Shown in pieces: positions 37,502-47,249 of a DNA stretch of 64,000 nucleotides. Numbering within the stretch: the first letter of the stretch is position 1; each line of letters opens with the position of its first letter. The stretch spans positions 1,550,001 through 1,614,000 of the forward strand of contig NZ_CP125946.1 of the NCBI RefSeq assembly GCF_030064065.1, given 5' to 3'. Position numbers and translations under genes: made by a program. The notes beneath the pieces were generated by a model, which was given only the letters and a program-made list of their open reading frames with translations, searched no databases and was not told the origin of the DNA. Source of the DNA: Rothia sp. SD9660Na (GTDB lineage: Bacteria; Actinomycetota; Actinomycetes; Actinomycetales; Micrococcaceae).

Positions 37502-39037
37502 TTAGGAGTTAATTTGGTTGACCAGGTCGGCCACCGCGTCGATGAAGGCGTTCCCGCGCTCCACATACGAGGTGAACTGGTCCATTGAAGCTGCGGCAGG
37601 GGCCATGAGCACGGTGTCGTTCTGTTCCGAAATCTCGTGGGCCTTGGCGACCGCCAGTTTCATGACGGCTCGTCCGTCGCTGGCATCGGCCAGCAGGGAG
37701 CTTTCGCTGATCTTGTAGACCGGCACATCCGGGGCCTGCTCAGCTAGAGCTGTCACCAGGGCTGCGGTATCAGTGCCGATCATAACCACTGCCTTGAGGC
37801 GGTCCTTGTGTTCAGCCACCAGCTCGCCGTAGGTCACGCCTTTCGAGAGGCCACCGGCCACCCAAATCACAGGGTTGAAGGAGGCCAGCGAAGCATTCGC
37901 AGCGTGGGGGTTGGTGGCTTTAGAGTCGTTGACCCAGAGTACCCCGTGGGTGTTGGCCACCAGCTGGATGCGGTGGGCACCGGGCTCGTAGTTCTGCAAG
38001 CCCGCCTTGACCTGTTCAGGTTCAATACCGGCTGCCCGGGTCAGGGCAGCAGCAACCAGAGCGTTTTCTACGGTGTGCTTGGTCGGCAGCTGGCCGGTAT
38101 CTGCGACTTCAGCCACTTCCAGGGCCTGGTTGCGGCGGTCATCGAGGAAGGCCCGGTCAATGAGCAGACCGTCAATCACACCCAGCATGGAAAGACCGGG
38201 AGTATCAGCCCAGAAACCGATGGCGCGAGCGCCCTCGATGACGTCCGCTTCTTCGACCATCTGTACGATCTCGGGGTAGTTGGCGTTGAAGATGCAGGCG
38301 ACCTGGGTGTTCTCGTAGATCCGGGCTTTATCGGCCAGGTAGTTCTCGTAGCCTGCGTGCCAGTCGACGTGGTCTTCTGCCACGTTGAGCACGACAGAGG
38401 CTAAGGGCGACATGGAGTAGGTCCAGTGCAACTGGAAGCTGGAAAGCTCTACTGCGAAGAAGTCGTAGTCGACGGGGTCACGCAGGGCATCAAGGATGGG
38501 GGTGCCGACGTTACCCACGGCAATGGCCTTGTAGCCTGCGGTCTGCAGGATAGATTCCGTCATGCCCACGGTGGTGGTCTTGCCGTTGGTGCCGGTAATA
38601 GCCAGCCAGGGGGCGACCTTGCGTCCTTCGCGCTGGCGCAAGCGCCAGGCTAGCTCTACATCGCCCCAGATTTGAATCTTCTGGGCTACGGCATCGGCCA
38701 GAATACCGATGGTGGGGGCTAGGCCGGGTGAGGTGACCACGAGGTCGGCGGGCTGCCCCTCAACCAGGGGTAGGGCGTCCATAGCTCCGGGGCCCAGCAC
38801 TGAACCGGCGGCGCCCACAATCTTGAGGGTATCTGCCTTGCCGCGGGCGGTTTCGTTATCGTTACCGTCCACCACAACTACGCGGGCGCCCAGTTCAATG
38901 AGGGTGTCAGCGGCTGAGAAGCCAGAGATACCCAGGCCCGCTACGACCACGCGCAGGCCGGCCCAGTCGGATTCCCAGCTGGTCAGCGCTTCCAGGCGCT
39001 CATAGCCGTAGACGGGGTTTGCGTTACTTGCCTTCAT
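37502..39037 (-). CDS. murD: UDP-N-acetylmuramoyl-L-alanine--D-glutamate ligase
   Basis: A 511-residue Mur ligase adding D-Glu. It has a Rossmann-like N-terminus ('VVVAGLGISGFSAADTLIEL'), P-loop 'AITGTNGKTTTVGMTES' (about residue 145) and C-terminal 'LWVNDSKATNPHAANASL'. At 511 residues it is longer than the roughly 440-450 of E. coli MurD, as usual in Actinobacteria. The stop of mraY touches its start, so they are coupled. Confidence 0.95.
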   Translation of the reverse strand: MKASNANPVYGYERLEALTSWESDWAGLRVVVAGLGISGFSAADTLIELGARVVVVDGNDNETARGKADTLKIVGAAGSVLGPGAMDALPLVEGQPADLVVTSPGLAPTIGILADAVAQKIQIWGDVELAWRLRQREGRKVAPWLAITGTNGKTTTVGMTESILQTAGYKAIAVGNVGTPILDALRDPVDYDFFAVELSSFQLHWTYSMSPLASVVLNVAEDHVDWHAGYENYLADKARIYENTQVACIFNANYPEIVQMVEEADVIEGARAIGFWADTPGLSMLGVIDGLLIDRAFLDDRRNQALEVAEVADTGQLPTKHTVENALVAAALTRAAGIEPEQVKAGLQNYEPGAHRIQLVANTHGVLWVNDSKATNPHAANASLASFNPVIWVAGGLSKGVTYGELVAEHKDRLKAVVMIGTDTAALVTALAEQAPDVPVYKISESSLLADASDGRAVMKLAVAKAHEISEQNDTVLMAPAAASMDQFTSYVERGNAFIDAVADLVNQINS

Positions 39038-40155
39038 TAGAAGACACCTCCATTGCTTAGCAGCCAGTCACCGTAGAAGATCCCCAGGGCGATGGCCACA
39101 AACAGGCCTGCCAAGATCCAGAAGCGGATGACCACGTTGACTTCTGTCCAGCCCTTGAGCTCAAAGTGGTGCTGCAGGGGGGCCATGCGGAAAATACGCT
39201 TACCCCCGCTCATCTTGAAGTAGCCCACCTGCAGGATGACGGAGATAGCAATCATGACGAAGAGGCCGGCAATGATGGGGAGCAAAATCTGGGTGCGGGT
39301 GATGATAGCGAAAGCAGCTAGCGCACCGCCCAGGCCCAGGGAGCCGGTATCGCCCATGAAGATGGTGGCCGGTGAGGTGTTCCACCAGAGGAAGCCGATT
39401 AGGGCGCCAATCAGGGAGGCAGCCAGCATAGCCATCTGCCCTGAATCGGGTACCTCGTAGCAGACGTTATCGAGGGAGCCGGGTGCGCACAGGTGCTGCT
39501 GCTGCCACATAGAAATCAGCAGGTAGCCGCTGAAGACCATGATGGCCGCGCCGGTGGCCAGGCCGTCCAGGCCGTCGGTGAGGTTTACCGCGTTGGTGGT
39601 GGCGGTGGCAATCAGGTTGGCCCAGATGATGAAGAGGATAATACCCACTACAGGCCCGGCAAAGGCCAAATCGAGCCAGGAGATATCGCGGGTGAAGGAG
39701 AGATTGAAAGAGGCAGGTGACCAGCCGCGTTCGTCCTTAATCAGCAGGGCGCCCACGGCAAAGAGGGTACCAATCAGCCCCTGGAGCACAATCTTGCCCT
39801 TGGGGGTTAGGCCCTCGCTCTGCTTCTTCCAAATCTTCTGGAAGTCATCGATGAAGCCAACGCCCGCCATGCCCAGCATGAGGAACATTGCCAGCAGCAC
39901 CGAGGCCGACGGGGCCAGGGTGGTGCCGGTGAGTAGGGCTGAGAGGACCAGTGCCAGGAAGAAGCCGAGGACGGTTGCTGCCATCATCATGACGCCGCCC
40001 ATGGTGGGGGTGCCCCGCTTGGTCTGGTGTGAGGTGGGGCCGTCTTCGCGAATGAACTGGCCGAACTGCTGCTTCGCCAACCATTTGGTGTAGAGCGGGG
40101 TTCCGGCGATCGAGATGATCAGGCCGAAAGCGGCAGCCAACAGGATGGAAATCAT
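39037..40155 (-). CDS. mraY: Phospho-MurNAc-pentapeptide transferase MraY
   Basis: A 372-residue polytopic enzyme that transfers phospho-MurNAc-pentapeptide to undecaprenyl phosphate, forming lipid I. About ten membrane spans are evident. Catalytic and conserved segments are 'GPTSHQTKRGTPTMGGVM' near residue 40, 'MAGVGFIDDFQKIWKKQSEG' near 100, 'NAVNLTDGLDGLATG' near 190 and 'FMGDTGSLGLGG' near 265, followed by 'APLQHHFELKG'. Lies between murF and murD. Confidence 0.96.
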   Translation of the reverse strand: MISILLAAAFGLIISIAGTPLYTKWLAKQQFGQFIREDGPTSHQTKRGTPTMGGVMMMAATVLGFFLALVLSALLTGTTLAPSASVLLAMFLMLGMAGVGFIDDFQKIWKKQSEGLTPKGKIVLQGLIGTLFAVGALLIKDERGWSPASFNLSFTRDISWLDLAFAGPVVGIILFIIWANLIATATTNAVNLTDGLDGLATGAAIMVFSGYLLISMWQQQHLCAPGSLDNVCYEVPDSGQMAMLAASLIGALIGFLWWNTSPATIFMGDTGSLGLGGALAAFAIITRTQILLPIIAGLFVMIAISVILQVGYFKMSGGKRIFRMAPLQHHFELKGWTEVNVVIRFWILAGLFVAIALGIFYGDWLLSNGGVF

Positions 40156-40176
40156 GCGGTGTCTGTGCCTTCCCGG

Positions 40177-41772
40177 TTATGAGTTATCTGTAGTCTTGGC
40201 GGCAGCATCGGGCTGGGCGCCACTGTCTGAGTTTAGTGCCTGAACAAAGTCACCGGCGCTTAACCAGGGCTGTGATTGCCCACTATCACCTTCATGGTGG
40301 GTGAGGTTGCCCTCATAGTCAGCAACTTTTTGGCCGAGAAGGCCCAGGCCAGCCCCGTTTGAGGACTTGAAGAGGACGATATCGCCCGGCTCTAGGTCGC
40401 CGCGCAGCAGTTCGAAGGCTTCCTCGGTGTTGGCAACCCAGGTTGCTTCATTGCCCCAGGAGCCTTCCAGGTGGGCGGTGTTGTAGATGGGCTTGGCGAT
40501 GTCGCCTACGGCAATGAGCTTAGAAATGTTGAGGCGTACTGCCAGCTGGCCGATGCGGTCGTGTTCGGTCAGGGTCTGATCGCCTAGTTCCAGCATGGCG
40601 CCGAGCACGGCCCAGGTGCGGTTGGTGGAGGGCAGACGGCCCAGCTGGGCAAGGGTCTGCAGGGCCGCGGTCATGGACTCGGGGTTGGCGTTGTAGGCAT
40701 CGTTAATGACGGTCACGCCGTCGGCCCGGTCTTTTCGCTGCATCCGCCACTTGGAGGCTGCCCCTGCGGTGTTGAGCTGCTGGGCAATGCGATCGGGGGC
40801 AATGCCTGCCTGGTAGGCGACGGTGGCTGCCGCCAGAAGGTTGTAGACGTGGTGTTCGCCAATGAGCTGGGAGCTGATCTCGAAGCTCTGCCCGTCGGGG
40901 AAGGTCAGGGTGAAGGCGGGTTTGCCTTCATCGGTGGTAGTGAGCTTGGACGCGGTGATGCGGTTTTCTGACACGCCGGGGTTAGCGGTGCGGGTCAGTT
41001 CCGCTTCGCGTCCTTCAACGCCGAAGTAGGTGACGGGGGTGGACGCCCGGTTCAGCATGCGCCTCACCCGGTAGTCGTCGATGTTCAGGCCCAGACCCAG
41101 GCGGACGCCCTCTGCCATCTCGCCCTTGGTCGCTTCGATGTTATCGACGCCGCCGAACTCACCGGCGTGGGCGGTGCCCACCTTGAGCACAACCCCGTAA
41201 TCCGGGGAAATCATGTCGGTCAGGTACTTGATGTTACCTACCCGGTCAGCGCCCATCTCAATGACCAGATACTTGGTGTCTTCTTCGGCCCGGAAAACGG
41301 TCAGCGGCACGCCGACTTCACCGTTAAAGGAGCCGATGGGGGCTACGGTCTTGCCCTCAGCGCCAAAGATGGCTGCCAGCAGGTCCTTGGTGGTGGTCTT
41401 ACCCGCAGAACCGGTAATGCCCACGACCGTCACGCCGCCGCGCTCACGCAGGCGAGCCACGATGTAGGCGGCCAGACGGCCCATAGCCAGCACAACGTCG
41501 TCCACCAGAATGGAGGGGTAGGGCTTACCGGCAGCGTCCTGAACCTCACGTTCAACAAGAGCTAGAAAGGCCCCCTGCTCAAAGGCAGCGGGTAGGAAGT
41601 TATGGCCGTCCGTTACCTCACCGGGCTTGGCAATGAAGAGGCAGCCGGGGCCGACCTCACGGGAGTCAGTGGTAGCAGAAGTGCAAGCCAAGGCAGAAGC
41701 ACCGGCGGAGTCTAGGCCCAGCAGGGTACCCGCTACAGCTTCTTCAATCTCAAGCGCTGAAAGTTCAATCAT
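40177..41772 (-). CDS. murF: UDP-MurNAc-tripeptide--D-alanyl-D-alanine ligase
   Basis: A 531-residue Mur ligase adding D-Ala-D-Ala. P-loop 'GITGSAGKTTTKDLLAAIFG' near residue 120; 'VINDAYNANPESMTAALQTL' in the C-terminal half is characteristic of MurF. About 45 Ser/Gly-rich residues trail the catalytic core. ATG 41772 has AAAGG 7 nt upstream and lies 15 bp after murE. Confidence 0.95.
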   Translation of the reverse strand: MIELSALEIEEAVAGTLLGLDSAGASALACTSATTDSREVGPGCLFIAKPGEVTDGHNFLPAAFEQGAFLALVEREVQDAAGKPYPSILVDDVVLAMGRLAAYIVARLRERGGVTVVGITGSAGKTTTKDLLAAIFGAEGKTVAPIGSFNGEVGVPLTVFRAEEDTKYLVIEMGADRVGNIKYLTDMISPDYGVVLKVGTAHAGEFGGVDNIEATKGEMAEGVRLGLGLNIDDYRVRRMLNRASTPVTYFGVEGREAELTRTANPGVSENRITASKLTTTDEGKPAFTLTFPDGQSFEISSQLIGEHHVYNLLAAATVAYQAGIAPDRIAQQLNTAGAASKWRMQRKDRADGVTVINDAYNANPESMTAALQTLAQLGRLPSTNRTWAVLGAMLELGDQTLTEHDRIGQLAVRLNISKLIAVGDIAKPIYNTAHLEGSWGNEATWVANTEEAFELLRGDLEPGDIVLFKSSNGAGLGLLGQKVADYEGNLTHHEGDSGQSQPWLSAGDFVQALNSDSGAQPDAAAKTTDNS

Positions 41773-41787
41773 AGGTTTACCTTTAGG

Positions 41788-43482
41788 TTACTTCTGGTGG
41801 GTCTGGTAGGCCGGGAGCACACTAAAGCCGGCAGCCTGAAGGGCGCGGGCGGTCTCTACCCGGTCGTCAAGGTCGATATCGGTACCGGCAACATCCTGGG
41901 CTACCTCGTGGCCGCGGCCAGCGACCAGAATCGAGTCTTTGGGGACGGCCAGGGCGATAGCTTTGTCAATGGCAGCGGCACGGGGCTCGATGTTAAGCAC
42001 CCGGTGGGCGCGGGCACCGGATTCAAGAGCCGCAAGAGCACCGGCCTCAACAGCCTCGCGGATGGGGGCAGGGTCTTCGCCGTGGGGGTCATCGTCGGTG
42101 ACCACAACGATATCGGCGTAGGTGGCCGCGATTTCGCCCATGAGGGGGCGCTTGGTCTGGTCGCGTTCACCGGTTGCACCGAACACGATAATGACCTTAC
42201 CGTCCGCATCTGCCGGCTCAATTGCTTCAAGGGCACGTTTGAGAGCATCGGGGTTGTGGGCGAAGTCCACCAGGGCAGTGGGTTCGGTAGAAATCAGCTG
42301 CATACGGCCGGGGACAACGGGGGTCAGGGTCTCGGTACGGGCTAGCACTTCGGTGATACGGTCGCGCTCTAGCTCGTCGCGGGCACTCTCAAAGACCATC
42401 ACGGCAGCTAAGGCAGCGTTCGAGACATTGAAGTCTGCCGGGAGTAAGGTGGCGCTGGGCAGTTCAAAACCGTCGCCACGGCGCAGGGTAAAGGAGTGGC
42501 CGATACCGGAGCGCTCTACCTGCACCAAGGCCCAGTCCTGGGCAGCAAGGGAGGTGAGAGCGTCCGCCCCCTGCTCATAGCCGGCACCGAAGTTGGTGAA
42601 GAGGCGCACCACGGCGCGGGCTCCCAGGGTCTGAACCGCACGCTCTGCCATGGCAAGGCCCCAGCGGTCATCGGCGGTAATGACGGCGCGGCGGGTAGGG
42701 GCCGGGGTGAAGAGCTCGGCCTTGGAGTCAAAATAGCTCTCCATGGTGCCGTGCAAATCCAGATGATCCTGGGTGAGGTTGGTAAAGCCCGCAATGTCGT
42801 AGCGGATGCCATCGACGCGGCGGTAGTCCAGGGCATGAGATGAAACTTCCATGGCTGCGCTGGTAATACCCTGCTCACGCATCAGGGCAATGAGGGAGTG
42901 CACGTGGGGGGACTCAGGGGTGGTGAGCTTAGAGGGAATAGCCTGACCACCGGCAAGAATCTCGATGGTACCAATCAAGCCGGTAGTGTGGCCCAGGGCC
43001 TGCATGATCGAGTTGGTCATGTAGGTGGTGGTGGTCTTACCGTTAGTGCCGGTCACCGCAAAGAGGCGGGGCGCTCCCCCGCTACTGGGCTGGGAGGCAT
43101 AGATACGGGCAGAGAGCGGGCCGACAGCAGCTCGCACCTGGTCGGTAGTAACCACGCCCAGGTCCTCGGAAAGGCCCAGCTCACGCACAATCTCAAGGCC
43201 CGCTTCGTCGGTCAGCAGGGCGGACGCCCCCAGCTCGATTGCTGCAGGAAGGAAGGAGGCACCGTGGGCCTTTGCCCCACCCAGGGCAACATAGAGGTCA
43301 CCGGGCTGCACTTCGCGGGAGTCCATGGTGATGCCGGTGATAGGGCGGGCGGACGCCTGCACCAGCTGGGCCGCCAGTCCAACCTCGGCCAGCCAGTCGG
43401 CAACCTCAGCGCAGGTGCGCTCGGTAACCTGACGGGGGCGCAGGGTCTGGGCGCTGCCATCCAGTGCTCGGTTTTCTGTCAC
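41788..43482 (-). CDS. murE: UDP-MurNAc-dipeptide ligase MurE (probable L-lysine type)
   Basis: A Mur ligase of 564 residues from GTG 43482, chosen because GGAGG lies 8 nt upstream; an ATG 15 bp earlier lacks a site. It adds the third residue of the stem peptide. P-loop 'AVTGTNGKTTTTYMTNS' near 145. The residue-3 specificity loop reads 'DDDPHGEDP' (about 463-471) where DAP-adding enzymes have DNPR. Loss of that Arg argues against meso-DAP and for L-Lys or another diamino acid. It lies after ftsI in the standard order. Confidence 0.94.
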   Translation of the reverse strand: MTENRALDGSAQTLRPRQVTERTCAEVADWLAEVGLAAQLVQASARPITGITMDSREVQPGDLYVALGGAKAHGASFLPAAIELGASALLTDEAGLEIVRELGLSEDLGVVTTDQVRAAVGPLSARIYASQPSSGGAPRLFAVTGTNGKTTTTYMTNSIMQALGHTTGLIGTIEILAGGQAIPSKLTTPESPHVHSLIALMREQGITSAAMEVSSHALDYRRVDGIRYDIAGFTNLTQDHLDLHGTMESYFDSKAELFTPAPTRRAVITADDRWGLAMAERAVQTLGARAVVRLFTNFGAGYEQGADALTSLAAQDWALVQVERSGIGHSFTLRRGDGFELPSATLLPADFNVSNAALAAVMVFESARDELERDRITEVLARTETLTPVVPGRMQLISTEPTALVDFAHNPDALKRALEAIEPADADGKVIIVFGATGERDQTKRPLMGEIAATYADIVVVTDDDPHGEDPAPIREAVEAGALAALESGARAHRVLNIEPRAAAIDKAIALAVPKDSILVAGRGHEVAQDVAGTDIDLDDRVETARALQAAGFSVLPAYQTHQK

Positions 43483-43551
43483 GGGCTTTCCCTCCAATGG
43501 GCGGTCTATGTTAAGGTGCGCTGTGCGGCGCGAGTGCTAATAGGGTCTACT

Positions 43552-45402
43552 TTAGCCGTTTTCGTCGTGGCCCTTAGCGAACTTAGGGGTCTCTTGCGGC
43601 TCGGTAGTGGAGCGCGGCACATTGTAGATGTGCAGGGTTTTCTCCATAATCTCCGCGAACTGGGCCGTAGTGTTGGCCAGGCCAACAGCCGATGCCGTGG
43701 TCTGCGGTCGGTGCATGGTTACCGAGACCAGGAAGCGGGGGTTCTCGGTAGGAGCGACCCCTACAAAAGAGGTGGTCCATCCGTCATAGGTGCTAGAACC
43801 TTCGCCCACGTTTTCTGCGGTACCGGTCTTACCGGCAACCCGGTAGCCGTTAATCTGGGCACCCTTAGCGCCACCCTGGTAGACCACAGCTTCCATCACC
43901 TGCAAAGTCTTACGGGCGGTTTCCTCACTCACCATGCGGGTACCTTCAGCGACCTCGCGGACTTCCTCGGTGCCGTCCGTATCAATCACAGCGTCAATAA
44001 TTCGGGGCTTGAGCATAACCCCCTTATTCGCCATAGCCTGGAAAATCATTGAGGTCTGCAGGGCCGACTGGGCAACACCCTGGCCAAAGAGAACCGTGTA
44101 CTGCTGGCGGATATCCCAGTCCCGCCAGTCACTGACCAGGCCCTGGGACTCACCGGTCAGCTCAATACCGGTGAACTCCCCCATGCCAAACTTCTTAAGC
44201 CAGTTGTAGCGCTGCTCCTTGGTGAGCTTGCTACCCATCATGACGGTACCGGTGTTCATCGAGTCAGCAATAATACCGGCAACAGTACGCTTCTGGGCTG
44301 GGTGTACGAAAGGATCGGTGATGGTCTGCTGGTCAATTTCGAGCTCAGCAGGCACATCGTAGACGGTCTCAGGTTCAGCAATACCCTCTTCAAAGACGGC
44401 AGCAGTGGTCAAAATCTTCTCGGTAGAGCCAGGTTCAAAGACCTGGGTAATAGCGCGGGGGTTCATATCGGCCAGCTCAAAACGCTCAGCACCGGGGTCC
44501 ATGGTCGAAGAATCTGCCAGGGCCAGAATTGAGCCGTCGCGCACGTCCATCACAATGGCCGTACCCCACTCAGCCTTCAGCTCCTCAGCACGGGCCTTGA
44601 CCACCTGCTGGGCGAAATACTGTACGTCCTGGTTAATGGTCAGGCGTACGCTCTTACCGTCCTGGGCAGGGGTATTCTGCTCATCCCCAATCGGGATGCG
44701 GATGCCATCGGCTGAAATCTCGTAGATACGTTCACCGTCAATACCGGCCAGGTACTCCCCCATGGTACGTTCGATACCCACCGAGTTATTCATCTGGCGG
44801 GTCTCGCCGCTGGTACCGTCCACGGCTTCTTCAATAATGCTAAAGCGGCCCACCACCGAGCCACCTACCTGGCCATTGGGGTACTTACGGTCAGACAGAA
44901 TCTCCCCGTAAATATAGGGAGCGCCCAGGGCATCTACCTTGTTATAGATCGCAGGAGTAACGTTCTCCTTCACAATCTTGTATTTGAGGTCGCCATCGAG
45001 CGCTGCCTTCACATCGGCGTCACTCATTTCAAGAATATCGGCCAGCTCATACACCAGCTCGGTGGGGGTCACCTCAACCGGGTCACGGCTTTCCTCGGTA
45101 TAGCGTTTAAAGTTCGCCACGGCAGACTGGTCAACGGTGATGTTGTAGCGCTGCACACTGCGGGCCAGCACGTTGCCGTTGATATCGAGAATCTCCCCGC
45201 GCAGGGCTGGGATGGTCTGCTTACGGGTACGCTGGGCCTTAGCAGCGTCGGCTAGACCGTTCGGGTCAAGACCCTGCAACCAGGCAAGGCGCAGGCCCAC
45301 GACGCCCAGGCCACCGACGCCCAGGGTACCCGCGATAAAGCCGCGCCGCCCAACGGTGCGTTTGATGCCCTGTACGGGTTCGTTCTGCTCAGTGCCGCTC
45401 AT
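43552..45402 (-). CDS. ftsI: Septal penicillin-binding protein FtsI (PBP2b/3 type)
   Basis: A 616-residue class B transpeptidase. A single N-terminal membrane span at about 18-40 begins with 'VGRRGFIAGTLGVGGLGVV', oddly similar to a twin-arginine signal. A dimerisation domain follows, then the transpeptidase with SxxK 'GSTEK' (about 320), SxN 'SMN' (about 378) and 'KTGTAE' (about 524). It cross-links septal peptidoglycan together with FtsW. An attenuator-like hairpin separates it from ftsL. Confidence 0.94.
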   Translation of the reverse strand: MSGTEQNEPVQGIKRTVGRRGFIAGTLGVGGLGVVGLRLAWLQGLDPNGLADAAKAQRTRKQTIPALRGEILDINGNVLARSVQRYNITVDQSAVANFKRYTEESRDPVEVTPTELVYELADILEMSDADVKAALDGDLKYKIVKENVTPAIYNKVDALGAPYIYGEILSDRKYPNGQVGGSVVGRFSIIEEAVDGTSGETRQMNNSVGIERTMGEYLAGIDGERIYEISADGIRIPIGDEQNTPAQDGKSVRLTINQDVQYFAQQVVKARAEELKAEWGTAIVMDVRDGSILALADSSTMDPGAERFELADMNPRAITQVFEPGSTEKILTTAAVFEEGIAEPETVYDVPAELEIDQQTITDPFVHPAQKRTVAGIIADSMNTGTVMMGSKLTKEQRYNWLKKFGMGEFTGIELTGESQGLVSDWRDWDIRQQYTVLFGQGVAQSALQTSMIFQAMANKGVMLKPRIIDAVIDTDGTEEVREVAEGTRMVSEETARKTLQVMEAVVYQGGAKGAQINGYRVAGKTGTAENVGEGSSTYDGWTTSFVGVAPTENPRFLVSVTMHRPQTTASAVGLANTTAQFAEIMEKTLHIYNVPRSTTEPQETPKFAKGHDENG

Positions 45403-45488
45403 CGTCCCCTATTTCTCTTCCGCTGTGGTTCACTCTTTACTATGGCCCGCGCGCTGCGCGGTAGGCCCGCTACCCCATAAGGCGAACA

Positions 45489-45513
45489 GGTGCCCGCCAC
45501 CAGGGCAGGCACC
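45489..45513 (-). terminator. Hairpin between ftsL and ftsI
   Basis: Arms ggtgcccgcc (45489-45498) and ggcaggcacc (45504-45513) pair over 10 bp with one wobble, 15 bp past the ftsL stop. No T-run is seen, so this is more likely a partial attenuator or stability hairpin. Confidence 0.45.
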
Positions 45514-45527
45514 GTATCACGCGCTTG

Positions 45528-46211
45528 CTATTGACCGCCTGCGCTTGCCGTAGCGGACGGCTGGGCTGAGGTCTGGGCCGCAGGTGAGGCGCTGGCAGGA
45601 GCTGAGGCCTGGGCACTTGCTGAAGCGGCCGCGCTGGCTGATGCTTCTGCTGAGGCCTTGGCTTCGGTTTCTTCCTTCTTGCGCTGTTCCTCGGCCCGGG
45701 CGCTGGCCTCTTCGTAGGCCTGGGTGTCGGCCAGGGCAGGGGGTGCAATCAGGTTCTTTGTTGCGGCTTCGCCTTCAACAGCGGCCAGGGGGGTGCCGGT
45801 GATTTCACCGGTTTGCAGGTCGAGAGTGGCCTGGCTAGAGGCAGCTACCAGCCCTAGCTGGCTTGCGCGGATAGCCAGGTCCTGGGGGGCCTGGTGGAAT
45901 TCGATTTCCTGGGCCAGGGCCTCATTCTGCTGGATGAGGGCCTGCTCTTGAGCTCGTAGCTCAACCAGGTCGTACTGGCGGGAGGCCATGACGATGCTCA
46001 GCACCAGTACGGTGAGCAGGGCAACGAGCATGGCACCCAGGGCCACGAAGACGCGCCAGCGGTTGGAGGTAGCGCGCAGGGCCCGGGAGCGTGAGAGAGG
46101 ACGGCGGGCGGGGGCTGCTTCTTGGGGTTCATCGCGCACCACAGACAGGCGGGGCTTGTTCAGCTGCCCGCCCTCGTCGGTTGAGGTGGGGAAACGGGGT
46201 TCCGCGCTCAT
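45528..46211 (-). CDS. ftsL: FtsL-like septum formation protein
   Basis: A 227-residue bitopic protein in the ftsL position between rsmH and ftsI. About 48 basic cytoplasmic residues precede the membrane span ('[20 protein letters not shown]', about 55-75), then a short leucine-zipper-like coil ('[20 protein letters not shown]'). The family is poorly conserved, so the call rests on topology and position. The last ~70 residues are Ala/Ser/Glu/Pro-rich low complexity, longer than in typical FtsL. Overlaps rsmH by 4 bp. Confidence 0.8.
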   Translation of the reverse strand: MSAEPRFPTSTDEGGQLNKPRLSVVRDEPQEAAPARRPLSRSRALRATSNRWRVFVALGAMLVALLTVLVLSIVMASRQYDLVELRAQEQALIQQNEALAQEIEFHQAPQDLAIRASQLGLVAASSQATLDLQTGEITGTPLAAVEGEAATKNLIAPPALADTQAYEEASARAEEQRKKEETEAKASAEASASAAASASAQASAPASASPAAQTSAQPSATASAGGQ

Positions 46212-47203
46212 CGTGTTGCCTTTGATGTCTTGATTTTTTCTGCTGCCCTCAGTTTTGCGGACGCCGCCCGCGAGTTCTCTTCAATCTCCTGCTCGGTGGG
46301 GGGTTCAGCCCCGCGGGTAATGATTTTGAGTTCGGGTTTATGTTCTTCGAGCTCAACGGGAAAACCCTTGGGGGCGCTGGAGGTGGCCCGGGCGGTGAAG
46401 GCTCGTTTGACAATCTTGTCTTCGAGGCTGTGGTAGCTCATGGCCACGCAGCGTCCGCCCAGGTTGAGGGCGTCGATTGCTGCCGGTATGGCACGCTCTA
46501 GGGCATCGAGTTCGTGGTTGACCTCGATGCGCAGGGCCTGGAAGGTGCGCTTGGCAGGGTGCCCGCCCTTGCGCTGGGCGGCTACGGGCACGGCCTGCTG
46601 AATTACTTTGACCAGCTGGCCGGTCGTCTCAAAAGGACGCTCGGCGCGGGCCGCTACGATACGGGAGGCAATGCGGGCTGCAAATTTTTCTTCACCCCAC
46701 TGGCGAATGATGCGGCGCAGCTCTGCTTCTTCGTAGGTGTTGACCACGAGAGCGGCGGTGAGCTCCTCGGTGTTGTCCATACGCATATCGAGCGGGGCGT
46801 CGTAGGAGTAGGCGAAACCGCGCTCACGTTCATCAAGCTGCATGGACGACACACCCAGGTCAAAGAGCACACCGTCTACCTCGGTGATGCCGGCTTCTGC
46901 CATGGCACGCGGAATCTCGTCGTACACGGCATGTACGGGGATGAAGCGGTCGCCAAAGCGGGCCAGGCGCTCACCGGCGAGCTTGTGGGCCATGAGGTCC
47001 CGGTCGATACCGATGAGGGTGAGGTCTTCGAAGCGCTCAAGCATGGCTTCAGAGTGGCCGCCCATGCCCAGGGTTCCGTCGATCACAACAGCACCGGGTC
47101 GAGAGATTGCGGGCGCGAGGAGGTCGAGGCAGCGGTCTAGCATGACCGGCACGTGCCTGTCTTTGGCGTCCTTGCCGGGTGAGAGGTTCTCTACCTGAGT
47201 CAA
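46208..47203 (-). CDS. rsmH: 16S rRNA (cytosine-1402-N4)-methyltransferase
   Basis: An S-adenosylmethionine-dependent enzyme methylating N4 of C1402 in 16S rRNA. I start it at TTG 47203 (331 residues): GAGGAG lies 6 nt upstream and the protein then begins just before '[17 protein letters not shown]'. An upstream in-frame ATG at 47281 would overlap mraZ and add non-conserved sequence. SAM motif '[17 protein letters not shown]' and '[20 protein letters not shown]' are clear. Second gene of the dcw cluster. Confidence 0.94.
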   Translation of the reverse strand: MTQVENLSPGKDAKDRHVPVMLDRCLDLLAPAISRPGAVVIDGTLGMGGHSEAMLERFEDLTLIGIDRDLMAHKLAGERLARFGDRFIPVHAVYDEIPRAMAEAGITEVDGVLFDLGVSSMQLDERERGFAYSYDAPLDMRMDNTEELTAALVVNTYEEAELRRIIRQWGEEKFAARIASRIVAARAERPFETTGQLVKVIQQAVPVAAQRKGGHPAKRTFQALRIEVNHELDALERAIPAAIDALNLGGRCVAMSYHSLEDKIVKRAFTARATSSAPKGFPVELEEHKPELKIITRGAEPPTEQEIEENSRAASAKLRAAEKIKTSKATR

Positions 47204-47249
47204 GGGGTGCTCCTCGTGTTGGTGGTTTTGTGGTCCGCGGTCTGTGGGG

